From contig JAGPEQ010000001.1 of the NCBI GenBank assembly GCA_018056955.1, positions 104,392-168,391 on the forward strand: a stretch of DNA of 64,000 nt, read 5' to 3'. Of this stretch, positions 1-9,902 are shown piece by piece (position 1 is the stretch's first letter; each line of letters begins with the position of its first letter). This DNA comes from Bacteroidales bacterium (lineage in GTDB: Bacteria > Bacteroidota > Bacteroidia > Bacteroidales > Tenuifilaceae). A model generated the notes under the pieces. The model saw only the letters and a list, made by a program, of their open reading frames with translations, was not told the DNA's origin and searched no databases. The translations under genes and the position numbers were made by a program.

Positions 1-968
1 GACAGGGTATTGTAAAACATATCGATGTACTCTAAAATATCATTCTTATTCCGAACTGTTAAAAGCGAATCGGCGGTTAAGAGATTCATTATTTCAGGTT
101 TCTTTTTTATAAAAAAATCAATGGTAAAATTCAATTCTAGCTTTTGGCGACAATTACCTCGATAGTAACGTTCTCTAACATTGGTAATTGGAATAATCTC
201 GGGAGGTTTTGTATAGGGGGGGGTCACAAATCCGCAAAAATCAAAATCGTAAGGAACTGGTATAACTGAGGTTAAAGAATCGTGGTATAATAATTTTATG
301 TTGTGTAGCTTAGGAACTGACCAATCGGTATTGCCAATAAGGTACTGGAACATTGTCATTACGTCAAGAACCGGTCTATAGGTGGCATTTTGAATAATCC
401 CTTGTGTCTCTATCTCCTTGGTTTTTGTTCGCTTTGCCAGCCATTTTACAGGTTCAATTAAAATTCCATAGGTGATGAAATTCTTGTACTTGCCAAACCT
501 ATCAAGATATATTAACCTAACTAATCGTACCTTAAAGCTATAGTCCGAAAGTATGTTATAGATACGGTATGCGTAGTACTCCTTTATTATATGTTGCTGG
601 GCACGTTTGGTGTTCATACAGGGATTAACAAGCTTTATCCTTTGCGATGTGTTAAATATTGGATCGTTAATTTTTTGCGGTTTAATGGCAAGGGGTGGTA
701 TTTTGCAGTTTGATTTATCGCGCCGAAAGATTCCTCGTGTCATGGCTTTGGCAGGGAGCGATACTGAGGTATCAGCATAGAGATAGTAAATAATAATGTC
801 GTGATAACGAGCGTTTTGGGGATTAACGTCGTAGAATAGTTCTTTTAAATCGCCAATTATTTCTATTTCCAGAATTGATTGTTCTTCAAATAGATTCCCT
901 TGTGCATATGAACTTATAGTTACGATGCACAAAATAAATATTTGTGTTATTTTCCTAATCCTACTCAT
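1..968 (-). CDS. Exported CotH-like kinase-fold protein, C-terminus cut by window edge
   Basis: Read directly from the minus strand; 322 codons are open from the ATG at 968 to the window start, so the C-terminus is missing. Residues 1-23 form a signal peptide (MSRIRKITQIF..., ending SYAQ). A segment reading GNTDWSVPKLHN is followed about 30 residues later by YDFDFCG. This spacing resembles the catalytic-loop Asp/Asn and the metal-binding DxD of the CotH / secretory-pathway kinase-like family (N-D...N..LY, then WDLD). The ATG overlaps the upstream gene's TGA (ATGA at 965-968), so the two are translationally coupled. CotH kinase activity is known for Bacillus CotH; here it is inferred from motif spacing only. 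Alternative: a structural protein of unknown function. Confidence 0.6.
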   Translation of the reverse strand, partial: MSRIRKITQIFILCIVTISSYAQGNLFEEQSILEIEIIGDLKELFYDVNPQNARYHDIIIYYLYADTSVSLPAKAMTRGIFRRDKSNCKIPPLAIKPQKINDPIFNTSQRIKLVNPCMNTKRAQQHIIKEYYAYRIYNILSDYSFKVRLVRLIYLDRFGKYKNFITYGILIEPVKWLAKRTKTKEIETQGIIQNATYRPVLDVMTMFQYLIGNTDWSVPKLHNIKLLYHDSLTSVIPVPYDFDFCGFVTPPYTKPPEIIPITNVRERYYRGNCRQKLELNFTIDFFIKKKPEIMNLLTADSLLTVRNKNDILEYIDMFYNTL

Positions 969-2602
969 TTAATTAAGGTGCATTGACCATTTATTGAACA
1001 ACTCCAAAACTTTCGAGTTTCATCAATGAGTAACCCTTGGGGAACAATACCCCTGCGGGCAAAAGGAACATTGATTGGAAATAACATTCCACTATAAAGC
1101 GGAGCAATACTATCAACTTCAGTATGACCTATAACCATTTGGCTTGCCCCAAATGTTTTTAAAACATAGCTAACTTCACTCATAGTTGCTTTAGGTATTG
1201 TGGGAGTTTGTAGCAAGTAACCCCTGTACCAAAGTAAACCATATTCAGAAAAAATGAGGTTGAGCTCATTAAGAAAAACATCGGGGTCAATTAAAAAAGA
1301 ATTGTCGGGGTTATACAATTTATCAAGTAGCTGGTTCATTCGTACCAATGGGATATTTTTTTGCGCAAGCTGATACGATATTCCGGCATGAACAAAGAGG
1401 ATGCTATCAATTACTATTCCAGCCTTAAAGTTTCGGACCATAGCACCGGGCCAAACGTTTTTGGAAAAAAGATCTGAATAGGATATTTTATTTCCGCGTG
1501 TTAATATCTGATACTTTTCGTGGATATATCGATTGTCGTTGTTCAATATAATCGTCTCATGGTTTCCCATCAATGTGTAAACCCGCCCACCCGATTGTTC
1601 AGCTTGCTCAGTTAATCGATAAACCAACCAAAGAACGTCGGTAACGCGTTCGCCCCTATCAACCAAATCGCCAATAAAAACTAAATGCCCATCGCCAAAA
1701 ATCCAGTTTAGATTTTTATCAACTATTGAGTTGTTAACCAGCAACTTTGCTAAACTGTCATATTCACCATGAACATCGCCAACTGCAAATATTTTAACCT
1801 TTGAATTTATTACCGTCTCATTTTCGGAATACTTACTAGGTTTATTGAAGTTAACGGTGTAATTAATTGAATCAGTAGCATAAAAACCTTTAAAGGAAAT
1901 TACACCATTGGTGGCCCTAAAGGTTTTTGATTTAACAAAAACCTTTGAATTTATACTGTCATTAACCAGGTAAAAGACTCTGGCTCGGCGTTTACTAATT
2001 CTCTCAACATGTGGCCCATCGAAACAGGATGGGTAAATTCCTTTGGAGTAAGCCACCATGTAATCACGGAGAAGGTTAGCCGCCTCGGTTTTGCCAAATG
2101 ATAGGGCGTACTCAAGAGAGTTGTAGTTCTGAAAGTTTTGGAAAAAGGGATTTGCCCTAAATCGCATCAATACTTTAAGGGTGTTTACAGAGCCAACCCT
2201 TGCTGCATAAAGTAATGGAGTATTACGTTGAATGTTATAGACATCAACTATTGCTCCGTGGGTCAGCAAGTATTCAGCAATAGTATCCTTATCGTATATT
2301 GCACACTGAATTAACGGTGACAGTGTGTTTAACACAATATTTACATTGGCGCCTCTATCGACTAAATTCTTTATAAGATTTAAATTTGAGTTAGAAATTG
2401 CGAGGGTTAAAAGTGTGTGCGAATTATTAAAATAGGTTTTATTAATACCATTTACTTTAATTAAACTATCTATCTTACTAATGTTGTTTTCATTAATAAA
2501 ACTTACAACCAAGGAATCATTACTTGTGTTGTCCTGAGCAAAACCATGAACAAATAAAAAGGGGGTAAATACAAGAAGATGTAATGCTAATTTAAATTTC
2601 AT
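965..2602 (-). CDS. Exported ankyrin-repeat PPP-type metallophosphatase
   Basis: An in-frame ATG at 2626 overlaps the upstream gene. The ATG at 2602 is preferred because it begins a clean signal peptide (MKFKLALHLLVF..., ending GFAQ) five bases after the upstream stop. Numbering from 2626, residues about 65-190 hold three to four ankyrin repeats. Residues 278-540 are a calcineurin-like phosphoesterase with the PPP metal motifs GDVHG (283), GDLVDRGE (319), GNHE (354), a later FVHAG and GHTEVD. All metal ligands appear present, so the enzyme should be active as a Ser/Thr-type protein phosphatase. The signal peptide places it outside the cytoplasm, which is unusual for PPP enzymes. It sits between a SpoIIE-type phosphatase and a CotH-like kinase-fold gene in one operon. 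The substrate is unknown. Confidence 0.82.
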   Translation of the reverse strand: MKFKLALHLLVFTPFLFVHGFAQDNTSNDSLVVSFINENNISKIDSLIKVNGINKTYFNNSHTLLTLAISNSNLNLIKNLVDRGANVNIVLNTLSPLIQCAIYDKDTIAEYLLTHGAIVDVYNIQRNTPLLYAARVGSVNTLKVLMRFRANPFFQNFQNYNSLEYALSFGKTEAANLLRDYMVAYSKGIYPSCFDGPHVERISKRRARVFYLVNDSINSKVFVKSKTFRATNGVISFKGFYATDSINYTVNFNKPSKYSENETVINSKVKIFAVGDVHGEYDSLAKLLVNNSIVDKNLNWIFGDGHLVFIGDLVDRGERVTDVLWLVYRLTEQAEQSGGRVYTLMGNHETIILNNDNRYIHEKYQILTRGNKISYSDLFSKNVWPGAMVRNFKAGIVIDSILFVHAGISYQLAQKNIPLVRMNQLLDKLYNPDNSFLIDPDVFLNELNLIFSEYGLLWYRGYLLQTPTIPKATMSEVSYVLKTFGASQMVIGHTEVDSIAPLYSGMLFPINVPFARRGIVPQGLLIDETRKFWSCSINGQCTLIK

Positions 2603-2607
2603 CTTAT

Positions 2608-4827
2608 TTAAAATTTTATTCCCCAAAGCAATACATCGTCTATTTGCTCATTTCGTTTCATCCATGACAAAAAGGTCTTCTCAAAATGAGTGCATTTGGA
2701 AACACCATCCATACCCGAGGTCAATACGAGTTGTTCCTTAAACCTTGATCGCATGAACTTTTTATGGTTATCGCCACCAAGCTGATCAAAATACCCATCG
2801 GAGGTGAGGTATAACCAATCGCCAGGGGTAAGTTTAATGGATTTAACAGTAAAATTTTTGCTGCTTGCACCAGCCAATTTGGCTCCAAGTGTTACAAAAT
2901 CGGGTTTAAGCTCTTGAACATCGCCATTTCGTTGCAGGAATAAAGGAATTAATGCGCTGGTATACTCAAGTAGATAGGTTTCCTTATCAAACACACATAC
3001 AGCAATATCCATGCTATCTTTAAGAATCATTTCGTTTTTGGACTTACTAAGTCGTTTAATTAGTTGATCGTCAATGAATGAAAGAATATCGTCAGTTTTG
3101 TAAAGCATGTGTTGGTTTACTGCCTGATTTATTAAATCGATACCAATTATACTCATAAAAGCACCCGGAACGCCATGCCCTGTGCAATCGGCTAAGGCAA
3201 AGAATACTTTATTTCCCTTGGGAAGCATCCAGTAAAAATCGCCGCTAACAATATCTTTAGGACGGCTAAAAATAAAAGTATCGGAAAACTGTTTTTTCAC
3301 AAAACTTATAGGAGGCTGAATGGATTCCTGAATTCGCTCAGCGTATCTAATACTATCGGTAATTTTCTGAATGTAACTTTCAATAATATTATAGGCTTCT
3401 TCCAGGTTTTTGTTCTTTTGTTCAATGAAATCCTTATTTTTTTCAATTTCTTGCTTTTGTTGCTCAATCTCCTGATTTTTCTCTTCGAGCAACACATTTT
3501 TTAGCTCAATTTCCTCAAGCTGCCTTGCAAGCTTTTCGGCAGTTCTTCGCTTATCCCTCAGGGCAAAGTAAATAACCAGCAACATGGCCCCGCTAAGCAA
3601 AAGCCCAATCAATAGGACATAGGTTTGGATTTTAGTTCTAGTAATTTCCCGTTGCTTTAACTCTTGCTGCTGAAGTAATAGCTTAATTTCATTCTCTTTC
3701 TTTTCTGTCTCGTATAGTGTTTGTATGGTAGATATGTGCCTGCTATTCTTTTCGTTTAAAACGCTATCCTTGTAGCTTGATGATAGTTTAAAGTACTCAA
3801 GCGCTTTGCTATATTCATTTTGCTTTTGGTAGTAATCCGATAAAACCTCATACGCTTGCTGAAAATGAATTAAACTTTTTATTTCCTTGGCAATACTGAG
3901 GCATGCAAAAACGTTTTCGTAGGCACTCCTATCATTGTTTAATCCTAACTGGGCTCGGGCTAAGTTAATGTAGCTATCGGCTATAAACTTTTTATCGTTG
4001 AGCTTTTTATCTATTACAAGCGCCTTAGTAAAATAATCTTGAGCCTTTAATGGATTTCCTAAGTAAAGTTCGATTTTACCTAAAGCATTAAAGTTGATAG
4101 ATATACCTTTTTGGCTGTTGATTTGGTAATTGATATCAAGCGATTTTGAGTAGTAATCCTTTGCCTTAATAAAATCACCTTTAAATTCGTAAACCTCGCC
4201 AATATTATTAAAGTTCATAGCCTGGCCAAGCAGATTATTTGTTTGCTGGGAGAGGTAGAGGGCTCTCTGAAAGTATTCCAAGGCTTCATCGTAGCGTCCG
4301 TTTAGCGAAAAAATGTTGCCAAGGCTATTGCAGGCCACTGAAATATTGAATGTGTCCTTTATCTCTTCGGCCAACTTTAAGGCTTTTAGATGATACTCAG
4401 AGGCATAAGCGTGGTTATCGAGCCGGCGATAAACCACTCCAAGGTTATTGAGCGATTTTGCCTGTTGATGTTTATCGTCGATTTCTCTTGCAAGATCTAA
4501 CGCATCGTTATGAAACTTTAATGCATTTGCGTAGTTTGAAATGTTTCGGTATAGCACACCAAGCGAGGTATATACCTCCATTCGGAGGTAATTGCTTTTT
4601 ATTGATTCCGCCAAGCGTTTAGCCTCAAGTAGGTAATTTTCTGCTAGAACAGGGTTGTTCTCATTTACTTCATAAACCCTGGCTATTTTTTGTAGAATGA
4701 GTACGCGCAAGCTGTCGTTCGATTCTTGGTATAGTTGAAGCAGCAGTGAGTCGGCATTCTGCGGCTGTGCAACCAAATGCATACACAGAATGGCATAAAC
4801 TGGCAATAATATCTTTTTAAACATCAT
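2608..4827 (-). CDS. TPR-repeat membrane protein with SpoIIE/PP2C phosphatase domain
   Basis: The 739-residue protein starts with a signal peptide (MMFKKILLPVYAILCMHLVAQ). About seven tetratricopeptide repeats fill residues 45-350, with repeated A..Y..AL.Y...L motifs. One transmembrane helix follows near 403-422, then a Gln/Glu-rich coiled coil (425-490). A C-terminal PP2C-like SpoIIE domain (about 520-739) carries RPKDIVSGDFYW, ADCTGHGVPGAFMS and SDGYFDQLGG, which include the metal-binding aspartates. This architecture is common in Bacteroidota. It is expected to sense through the periplasmic TPRs and dephosphorylate a cytoplasmic partner, classically an anti-sigma-factor antagonist. An RsbW-like kinase gene lies at 16614 in this window, but any link is inference. 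First gene of the three-gene minus-strand operon. Confidence 0.9.
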   Translation of the reverse strand: MMFKKILLPVYAILCMHLVAQPQNADSLLLQLYQESNDSLRVLILQKIARVYEVNENNPVLAENYLLEAKRLAESIKSNYLRMEVYTSLGVLYRNISNYANALKFHNDALDLAREIDDKHQQAKSLNNLGVVYRRLDNHAYASEYHLKALKLAEEIKDTFNISVACNSLGNIFSLNGRYDEALEYFQRALYLSQQTNNLLGQAMNFNNIGEVYEFKGDFIKAKDYYSKSLDINYQINSQKGISINFNALGKIELYLGNPLKAQDYFTKALVIDKKLNDKKFIADSYINLARAQLGLNNDRSAYENVFACLSIAKEIKSLIHFQQAYEVLSDYYQKQNEYSKALEYFKLSSSYKDSVLNEKNSRHISTIQTLYETEKKENEIKLLLQQQELKQREITRTKIQTYVLLIGLLLSGAMLLVIYFALRDKRRTAEKLARQLEEIELKNVLLEEKNQEIEQQKQEIEKNKDFIEQKNKNLEEAYNIIESYIQKITDSIRYAERIQESIQPPISFVKKQFSDTFIFSRPKDIVSGDFYWMLPKGNKVFFALADCTGHGVPGAFMSIIGIDLINQAVNQHMLYKTDDILSFIDDQLIKRLSKSKNEMILKDSMDIAVCVFDKETYLLEYTSALIPLFLQRNGDVQELKPDFVTLGAKLAGASSKNFTVKSIKLTPGDWLYLTSDGYFDQLGGDNHKKFMRSRFKEQLVLTSGMDGVSKCTHFEKTFLSWMKRNEQIDDVLLWGIKF

Positions 4828-4904
4828 GGCAAAAAAATTCCTTCATTTGGAAAGATAGCATAATTTCGCAACAAATAAAATTACACCCAACTAATAACAA
4901 ATAT

Positions 4905-7298
4905 ATGGCAATATTGGTAAAAATATATCGCCGAATTTTTAGAATTATTATTTTGCTCCTGCTACTGATGCTTATTCTGGTGCTCACAGGAGCAGGTATT
5001 TTGTTTTTCAAGCAAGAATACATTATTAACACCCTTAGGGAAAATCTTAACAAGTATCCCGACCTATCCTTAACCTATAGTTCTGTCTCGGTTAATACTT
5101 TTAAAACATTTCCAAGGTTTTCTTACTCATTTACCGATTTTGTATTAGTAATTAACCTAAACTCTAAATCCGACACCGTTTTAAAAACAGATGATTTTCT
5201 GATTAGCATCTCCCCATTTAAATTGCTAAGAGGTAAAATTGATATTAAAAATATAAGCCTAAGCAATGCAAGAATAAAATGGCAAACCAATTACCCTGAA
5301 GAACTTTTCGGTAGCAGTAATCGCAGTTCTGAGAGCTCTGTTGCCGTCCTAATTTCGGGAATTAGTCTTAAAAATTTCTATTTTGAGTTGTTGGATAGCG
5401 TTGGTAAAACAGTGCTAAATTGCTCAGGGAAAAACTTAAACATCAAGTTCAAAACGGAGCATACGAAGTTACTATTATCCATTCAAAGCGAGCTGAGTAA
5501 CACTACCATAGGTGAATATTTTAAAATTACCAATCAGCTTCAGCTAAATTTTGATATTGAAAATAGTGATAATAAGTTGTATATCTATAATTTAGAATCA
5601 TCAATTAAATCATTACGTATAAACGGTTCGGGAATTTATGACTTTAATAGCCAATTAGCCGCATTCAGGTTTAAATCAAACCGGTTTCAAGCACAAGATC
5701 TATCGTACTTGCCTTATCTTAAGAGTTTTGACCAAATAAAGGGTATAATTACAGCAGATACATACCTTAGGCTATCATCGGGTTTTGAAAAAGTTGATAC
5801 CTTTCAGGTTAGCTATAATAGCAATAAATTGAAATGGATAACTAAAAACGAAGAGACAACCATAACCAATTTGGAGGGTTATACTTTACTAACTAACAAT
5901 TTTTCAAAGCACTTCAGCTATATTCCTAAAGCATCTATTGAAAGTAATAACTCAAAAATTAACTTAAACGCAAAAATAAAAGGGTTCAATAACTTGGTAA
6001 TTTTAGCTAAGGGATATGTAAGCCACAATTTAAGAATACAAAAACCTGAAATTGATATTGAAACAACAGGTCAATTTAAAGCATTAATATCGTATGCCCC
6101 AAAAACGGAAAGTATTACTCCCCTACTTCTTAAATCCGATCTAGTTTTCGAAAACAAGAAAAACATTTCATTTAATCAGCCTTCGGTTAAAGGAACTATA
6201 GCGATTAATAACGATTTAAACATTGCAGGCTATTTTAAATCCGATTCAACCGATATAAACTTTAATATTAATCAAGCCAATTTCCTGGAATCCTATACCC
6301 AAAATAGGTATTCACCAAACATATATCTTTACGGTAACCATATAGATTACAACGATATAGTTCATCTAATTACTGATAGAACTAGCAATACATCTACCAA
6401 AGGGGTTGACCTACCAAAAATGTCATTTATGCTCAATTTTAAAAGAGCTACATACAATCGATTAAAACTTAATAGCCTAAAAGCCAACGGAATAATTAAT
6501 GGCGATACAATTTCAGCAGATTACTTTACTGCCGATTGCTTTGATGGCAACGTTTCTGGTAGATTTAAATCACATAGCAATTCAGTTCACACAAACCTTT
6601 GGGTTAGCAATGTTTCAATTGAAAATGTTTTCAAAAACTTTGATAATTGGGGTCAAAGCTACGTTACAGCCGATAATCTTTCAGGACGGTTTAAGGGCAT
6701 TATGAATATACAATTCAAAAGAAATGAGAAAGGCGATGTTGAAATGGGCTCTCTTAAGCTATTCTCCGACGTTCAAGTGGTTCAAGGAAAACTCAAAGGG
6801 ATGGACAGAATTAAGGAATTGTCCAAATGGCTAAACCTGGACCAGGTTAAGGTTATTGCTTTTGATACCTTGAAAAATAAGATTACTATTGAAAATCGTA
6901 AGATTTTTATTCCTAATATGGATATAAAATCCAATGTCTTGCTAATGAATGTTTCTGGGGTTCACGATTTTGACAACAGATATGAGTATATTGCTAGGAT
7001 TAACATAAGCAATTTGTTAAAACGAAAGTTTGTGAAATCCGATCAGATTGATTTTCATTCCACTACCGATGGATCTATAAATTTATACTTGAAACTATTT
7101 GGCCAAAACGATAGCTATGAGGTTGAATGGATAAACAAGAAAGGTTTTGAATCCGGAATACACAATACCGTTCAAACCGATAGCGTTTCTATACAAAATA
7201 GTCCTCAAATAAAACCTAAGGAAAAAACTGATGGTAATGTAGGTGTGGGTTACATGCTGGAGTGGGATGAGCAAATTGACACCCTAAAGAACGAGTAA
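4905..7298 (+). CDS. AsmA-like inner-membrane/periplasmic protein
   Basis: The 797-residue protein has one N-terminal transmembrane helix (about residues 10-35), then a long beta-rich periplasmic region. The start of that region (NTLRENLNKYPDLSLTYSSV... TDFVLVI) and the C-terminal part (about 570-730, ending in a low-complexity tail) fit the AsmA family of bridge-like envelope proteins. The family is thought to take part in phospholipid transport and outer-membrane homeostasis. The gene is divergent from the TPR-SpoIIE gene with a 77 bp gap. Its TAA is followed after one base by the ATG of the histidine kinase at 7300, so the two are probably co-transcribed. Assigned by architecture rather than by catalytic motifs. 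Confidence 0.75.
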   Translation: MAILVKIYRRIFRIIILLLLLMLILVLTGAGILFFKQEYIINTLRENLNKYPDLSLTYSSVSVNTFKTFPRFSYSFTDFVLVINLNSKSDTVLKTDDFLISISPFKLLRGKIDIKNISLSNARIKWQTNYPEELFGSSNRSSESSVAVLISGISLKNFYFELLDSVGKTVLNCSGKNLNIKFKTEHTKLLLSIQSELSNTTIGEYFKITNQLQLNFDIENSDNKLYIYNLESSIKSLRINGSGIYDFNSQLAAFRFKSNRFQAQDLSYLPYLKSFDQIKGIITADTYLRLSSGFEKVDTFQVSYNSNKLKWITKNEETTITNLEGYTLLTNNFSKHFSYIPKASIESNNSKINLNAKIKGFNNLVILAKGYVSHNLRIQKPEIDIETTGQFKALISYAPKTESITPLLLKSDLVFENKKNISFNQPSVKGTIAINNDLNIAGYFKSDSTDINFNINQANFLESYTQNRYSPNIYLYGNHIDYNDIVHLITDRTSNTSTKGVDLPKMSFMLNFKRATYNRLKLNSLKANGIINGDTISADYFTADCFDGNVSGRFKSHSNSVHTNLWVSNVSIENVFKNFDNWGQSYVTADNLSGRFKGIMNIQFKRNEKGDVEMGSLKLFSDVQVVQGKLKGMDRIKELSKWLNLDQVKVIAFDTLKNKITIENRKIFIPNMDIKSNVLLMNVSGVHDFDNRYEYIARINISNLLKRKFVKSDQIDFHSTTDGSINLYLKLFGQNDSYEVEWINKKGFESGIHNTVQTDSVSIQNSPQIKPKEKTDGNVGVGYMLEWDEQIDTLKNE

Positions 7299-7299
7299 A

Positions 7300-8448
7300 A
7301 TGAAAATTCTTAGTCCACGAAATAAATTTCTGTTAACACTAATAATCGCAGCGGTTACCGTTTCGTTTATTACAATCTACTTTACAAATCGTTTTGTATC
7401 GGAACTTAAGCAGGAGGAGCGTCAAAAAATTGACCTATGGGCAAATGCCGTTAAATACATCTCAAACGAAATGGGTTCGTGTGAGGATTTTTCACTGATT
7501 TTTGAGATAGTTCAAAACAACCGGACTGTACCAGTAATACTCACCGATGAAACTGGGAAAGTGATTGGTTTCCGCAATATTGAATTACCTGACATCCAGG
7601 ATACTGTTTATGTTTCGAATCTTCTAAACAAAATGAGGGCTGAACACGATCCAATAACAATTGAACTGCCCGATGGATCGAAAAACTATGTATACTACTT
7701 TGATAGTATTACCTTAAAAAAACTTAATTACTATCCTTATATTCAACTTATTATAATTGCATTCTTTATAGGAATAGCGTTTTACTCCTATGGTCAGGCA
7801 CGTAAATCGGAACAGAATTTAATCTGGCTCGGGATGGCAAAGGAAACAGCACATCAACTTGGAACTCCTACTTCATCGCTAATGGCTTGCTCATCGCTAC
7901 TTTCTGAGAAATACCCCAACGACGAAGTGGTGACTGAACTTGAAAAAGATGTAAAAAGAATTGAAACCATAACTAGCCGATTCTCAAAGATTGGCTCATC
8001 ACCAAGTCTCGATAGTATTGATATAACTAATTTGATTACCGATTCCATAAACTACCAGAGCAAAAGATGCCCAAAGACAATTGCTTTCAACTTCAGCCCC
8101 GGCATTCCAATATATGCTAAAGCAAACCATATACTTCTAGGTTGGGTTTTGGAAAATATTCTTAAAAATGCTGTAGATGCTATGCAAGGGAAAGGAGTTA
8201 TTAGCGTAGAGGCAACTGTTGAAAAAAACAACGTTATTATTGACATACAGGACCAAGGTAAGGGGATTGAAAAGGGGAAGCAAAAAGAAATATTCCAGGC
8301 TGGCTACACCACAAAGGAACGCGGTTGGGGACTTGGGCTAAGTTTAGCAAAACGTATTGTTGAACAGTACCACTCAGGAAAAATCTTTGTGTTTCGTTCG
8401 GAGCTTGGGGTTGGTTCAACCTTTAGGATTATAATCAAAAAAGCCTAG
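7300..8448 (+). CDS. Membrane sensor histidine kinase
   Basis: The 382-residue protein has a transmembrane helix at about 11-29, a roughly 115-residue extracytoplasmic sensor region and a second helix at about 146-164. The kinase core follows. The H box [14 protein letters not shown] puts the phospho-accepting histidine at 185, the N box is [11 protein letters not shown], and the G boxes are [11 protein letters not shown] and [13 protein letters not shown]. The catalytic set is complete. No receiver domain is fused and no response regulator is adjacent, so it is an orphan kinase here. Its TAG shares the tetranucleotide CTAG with the TAG of the convergent yidD gene (8445-8448). Confidence 0.9.
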   Translation: MKILSPRNKFLLTLIIAAVTVSFITIYFTNRFVSELKQEERQKIDLWANAVKYISNEMGSCEDFSLIFEIVQNNRTVPVILTDETGKVIGFRNIELPDIQDTVYVSNLLNKMRAEHDPITIELPDGSKNYVYYFDSITLKKLNYYPYIQLIIIAFFIGIAFYSYGQARKSEQNLIWLGMAKETAHQLGTPTSSLMACSSLLSEKYPNDEVVTELEKDVKRIETITSRFSKIGSSPSLDSIDITNLITDSINYQSKRCPKTIAFNFSPGIPIYAKANHILLGWVLENILKNAVDAMQGKGVISVEATVEKNNVIIDIQDQGKGIEKGKQKEIFQAGYTTKERGWGLGLSLAKRIVEQYHSGKIFVFRSELGVGSTFRIIIKKA

Positions 8449-8705
8449 GGAACAGGATCATAACCATGACCACCCCAGGGGTGGCATCGTGAAATTCTCC
8501 TAACCGACAACCATAAGCCTTTAAAAAAACCATGTTTTTTTAGCGCTTCAACACTGTAAGCGGAACAGGTAGGGGTAAACCTGCAGCTGTTAGGTAGGTA
8601 TGGCGATAAAAATATTTGGTAAATCTTTATTAATAGAATAGGAATGTAGGCCAAAAGCCTAACCGCATATTTCCATAATATTTTAAGGGTTTTAACCAAA
8701 TTCAT
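8445..8705 (-). CDS. yidD: Membrane protein insertion efficiency factor YidD
   Basis: The 86-residue protein carries the family signature: an amphipathic N-terminus ([18 protein letters not shown]), the conserved cysteines and aromatics in [16 protein letters not shown], and the C-terminal [18 protein letters not shown]. YidD assists YidC-dependent insertion of inner-membrane proteins. It lies one base downstream of rnpA, the usual bacterial order. Length is normal for the family (70-90 residues). Its stop codon overlaps that of the convergent histidine kinase. Confidence 0.95.
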   Translation of the reverse strand: MNLVKTLKILWKYAVRLLAYIPILLIKIYQIFLSPYLPNSCRFTPTCSAYSVEALKKHGFFKGLWLSVRRISRCHPWGGHGYDPVP

Positions 8706-8706
8706 T

Positions 8707-9087
8707 TTACTTAAGATCGGTTAACAGTTTAACAACTCCCGATTCCAATTGTTTAAAAGAAACAACCTCTGCTGAAACATAGATAAAAGCCAGGTAAACC
8801 GTTTTTCCTCTTTCCCTGAATTGGTCAAGTAAGTTTTGATTAATGCGAAAAGCCTCTCTAAGCCTTCGTTTTGCAAGATTTCTCATATATGCTTTTTTTA
8901 AATACCTCTTAGGAATTATAAATATTACTTTGTAGTGGGGGTTTTCCTCAATGCCACCGGGTATCCTTTCATCTACTTGGTATATTAACTTGATTGGATA
9001 ATGGAAACGTGATAACTCCGATTTTAACAGCGAGTTAACCTCGTTTTCCAAATGGATTATATACTTTTTCCTAAGTTTTTGAGGCAT
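8707..9087 (-). CDS. rnpA: Ribonuclease P protein component
   Basis: The 126-residue basic protein contains the RNR motif in the form [14 protein letters not shown], the hallmark of RnpA. Upstream is YPIKLIYQV..., which corresponds to the family's central beta sheet, and [11 protein letters not shown]. It binds RNase P RNA and helps tRNA 5' processing. Order rnpA-yidD is conserved. A strong G6/C6 hairpin with a T-run on the gene strand ends only three bases before the ATG (9090-9114), so expression from the hemD side is probably attenuated. Confidence 0.92.
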   Translation of the reverse strand: MPQKLRKKYIIHLENEVNSLLKSELSRFHYPIKLIYQVDERIPGGIEENPHYKVIFIIPKRYLKKAYMRNLAKRRLREAFRINQNLLDQFRERGKTVYLAFIYVSAEVVSFKQLESGVVKLLTDLK

Positions 9088-9088
9088 A

Positions 9089-9115
9089 CAAAAAAGGGGG
9101 GTAGCATTCCCCCCT
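9089..9115 (-). terminator. Hairpin plus T-run between hemD and rnpA, touching the rnpA start
   Basis: On the minus strand a run of Gs (9114-9109) pairs with Cs (9101-9096) across a 7-base loop and is followed by six Ts (9095-9090), then G-T-ATG. It reads as an intrinsic terminator for hemD. Because it abuts the rnpA start codon, it could also act as an attenuator or hide the ribosome-binding region. Confidence 0.75.
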
Positions 9116-9123
9116 CTATAATT

Positions 9124-9873
9124 TTACTTTTTCTTTGATTGCTCTTTCAAAAAGTGATCTAAGGCTTGGGTCATGCTTTTAAACGCATCGGTTGGAGCTT
9201 TAACATCGAGTCTTAAACCCGCATCTTTCACTGCTTTTGCAGTTGTATCGCCAAAGGCGCCAATTGCTATATCGTTCTGCTGAAAATCGGGGAAATTATC
9301 GAATAGCGATTTAATTCCATTAGGGCTATAGAACACAATCATATCGTAAGGGAATGGCTTAAGGTCTGACAGATCGCTGCTAACAGTTTTATAGAATATC
9401 CCTTTGGTATAATTTATCTTGGCCTTTGTTAATGCCTTTGGAATTTCTGGTTTGTGTGGATCGGAAAGTGGCAATAAAAATTTTTCGTCCTTATGCTTAA
9501 GGATTATATCCAGTAGATCTTTGAAAGTGTTATCGCCAAAAAAGATTTTACGCTTCCTGTAAACTATGTATTTCTGCAGGTAATGAGCAATTGATTCGGT
9601 TATACAGAAATACTTCATGGTTTCAGGAACTGTTATGCGAAGTTCTTCACATATCCTGAAAAAATGATCAATGCCAGTTTTACTGGTAAAAATTACAGCA
9701 GAATGATCTAGGATATTGATTTTCTGCTGACGGAACTCCTTGGAACTTACCCCCTCAACATGTATAAAAGGGCGGAAATCAAGATGAACCCCATATTTCT
9801 CCGACAATTCATTATACGGCGATTTCTCGCTCTGGGGGTCGGGTTGCGAAATAACAATCTTTTTGATTTTCAA
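9124..9873 (-). CDS. hemD: Uroporphyrinogen-III synthase
   Basis: The 249-residue protein shows the two-lobed HemD pattern of Bacteroidota: KKIVISQPDPQSEKSPYNEL at the start, SAVIFTSKTGIDHFF (first lobe), then PYDMIVFYSPNGIKSLF and IAIGAFGDTTAKAVKDAGL (second lobe). It would cyclise hydroxymethylbilane to uroporphyrinogen III in haem synthesis. HemD is poorly conserved in sequence, so the call rests on these patterns, the length and the neighbouring DUF4271 gene, a typical Bacteroidota pairing. It ends at the hairpin at 9089-9115. Confidence 0.87.
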   Translation of the reverse strand: MKIKKIVISQPDPQSEKSPYNELSEKYGVHLDFRPFIHVEGVSSKEFRQQKINILDHSAVIFTSKTGIDHFFRICEELRITVPETMKYFCITESIAHYLQKYIVYRKRKIFFGDNTFKDLLDIILKHKDEKFLLPLSDPHKPEIPKALTKAKINYTKGIFYKTVSSDLSDLKPFPYDMIVFYSPNGIKSLFDNFPDFQQNDIAIGAFGDTTAKAVKDAGLRLDVKAPTDAFKSMTQALDHFLKEQSKKK

Positions 9874-9902
9874 GGCCCTATGTTTTTAAAACCAACAAAA
9901 AC

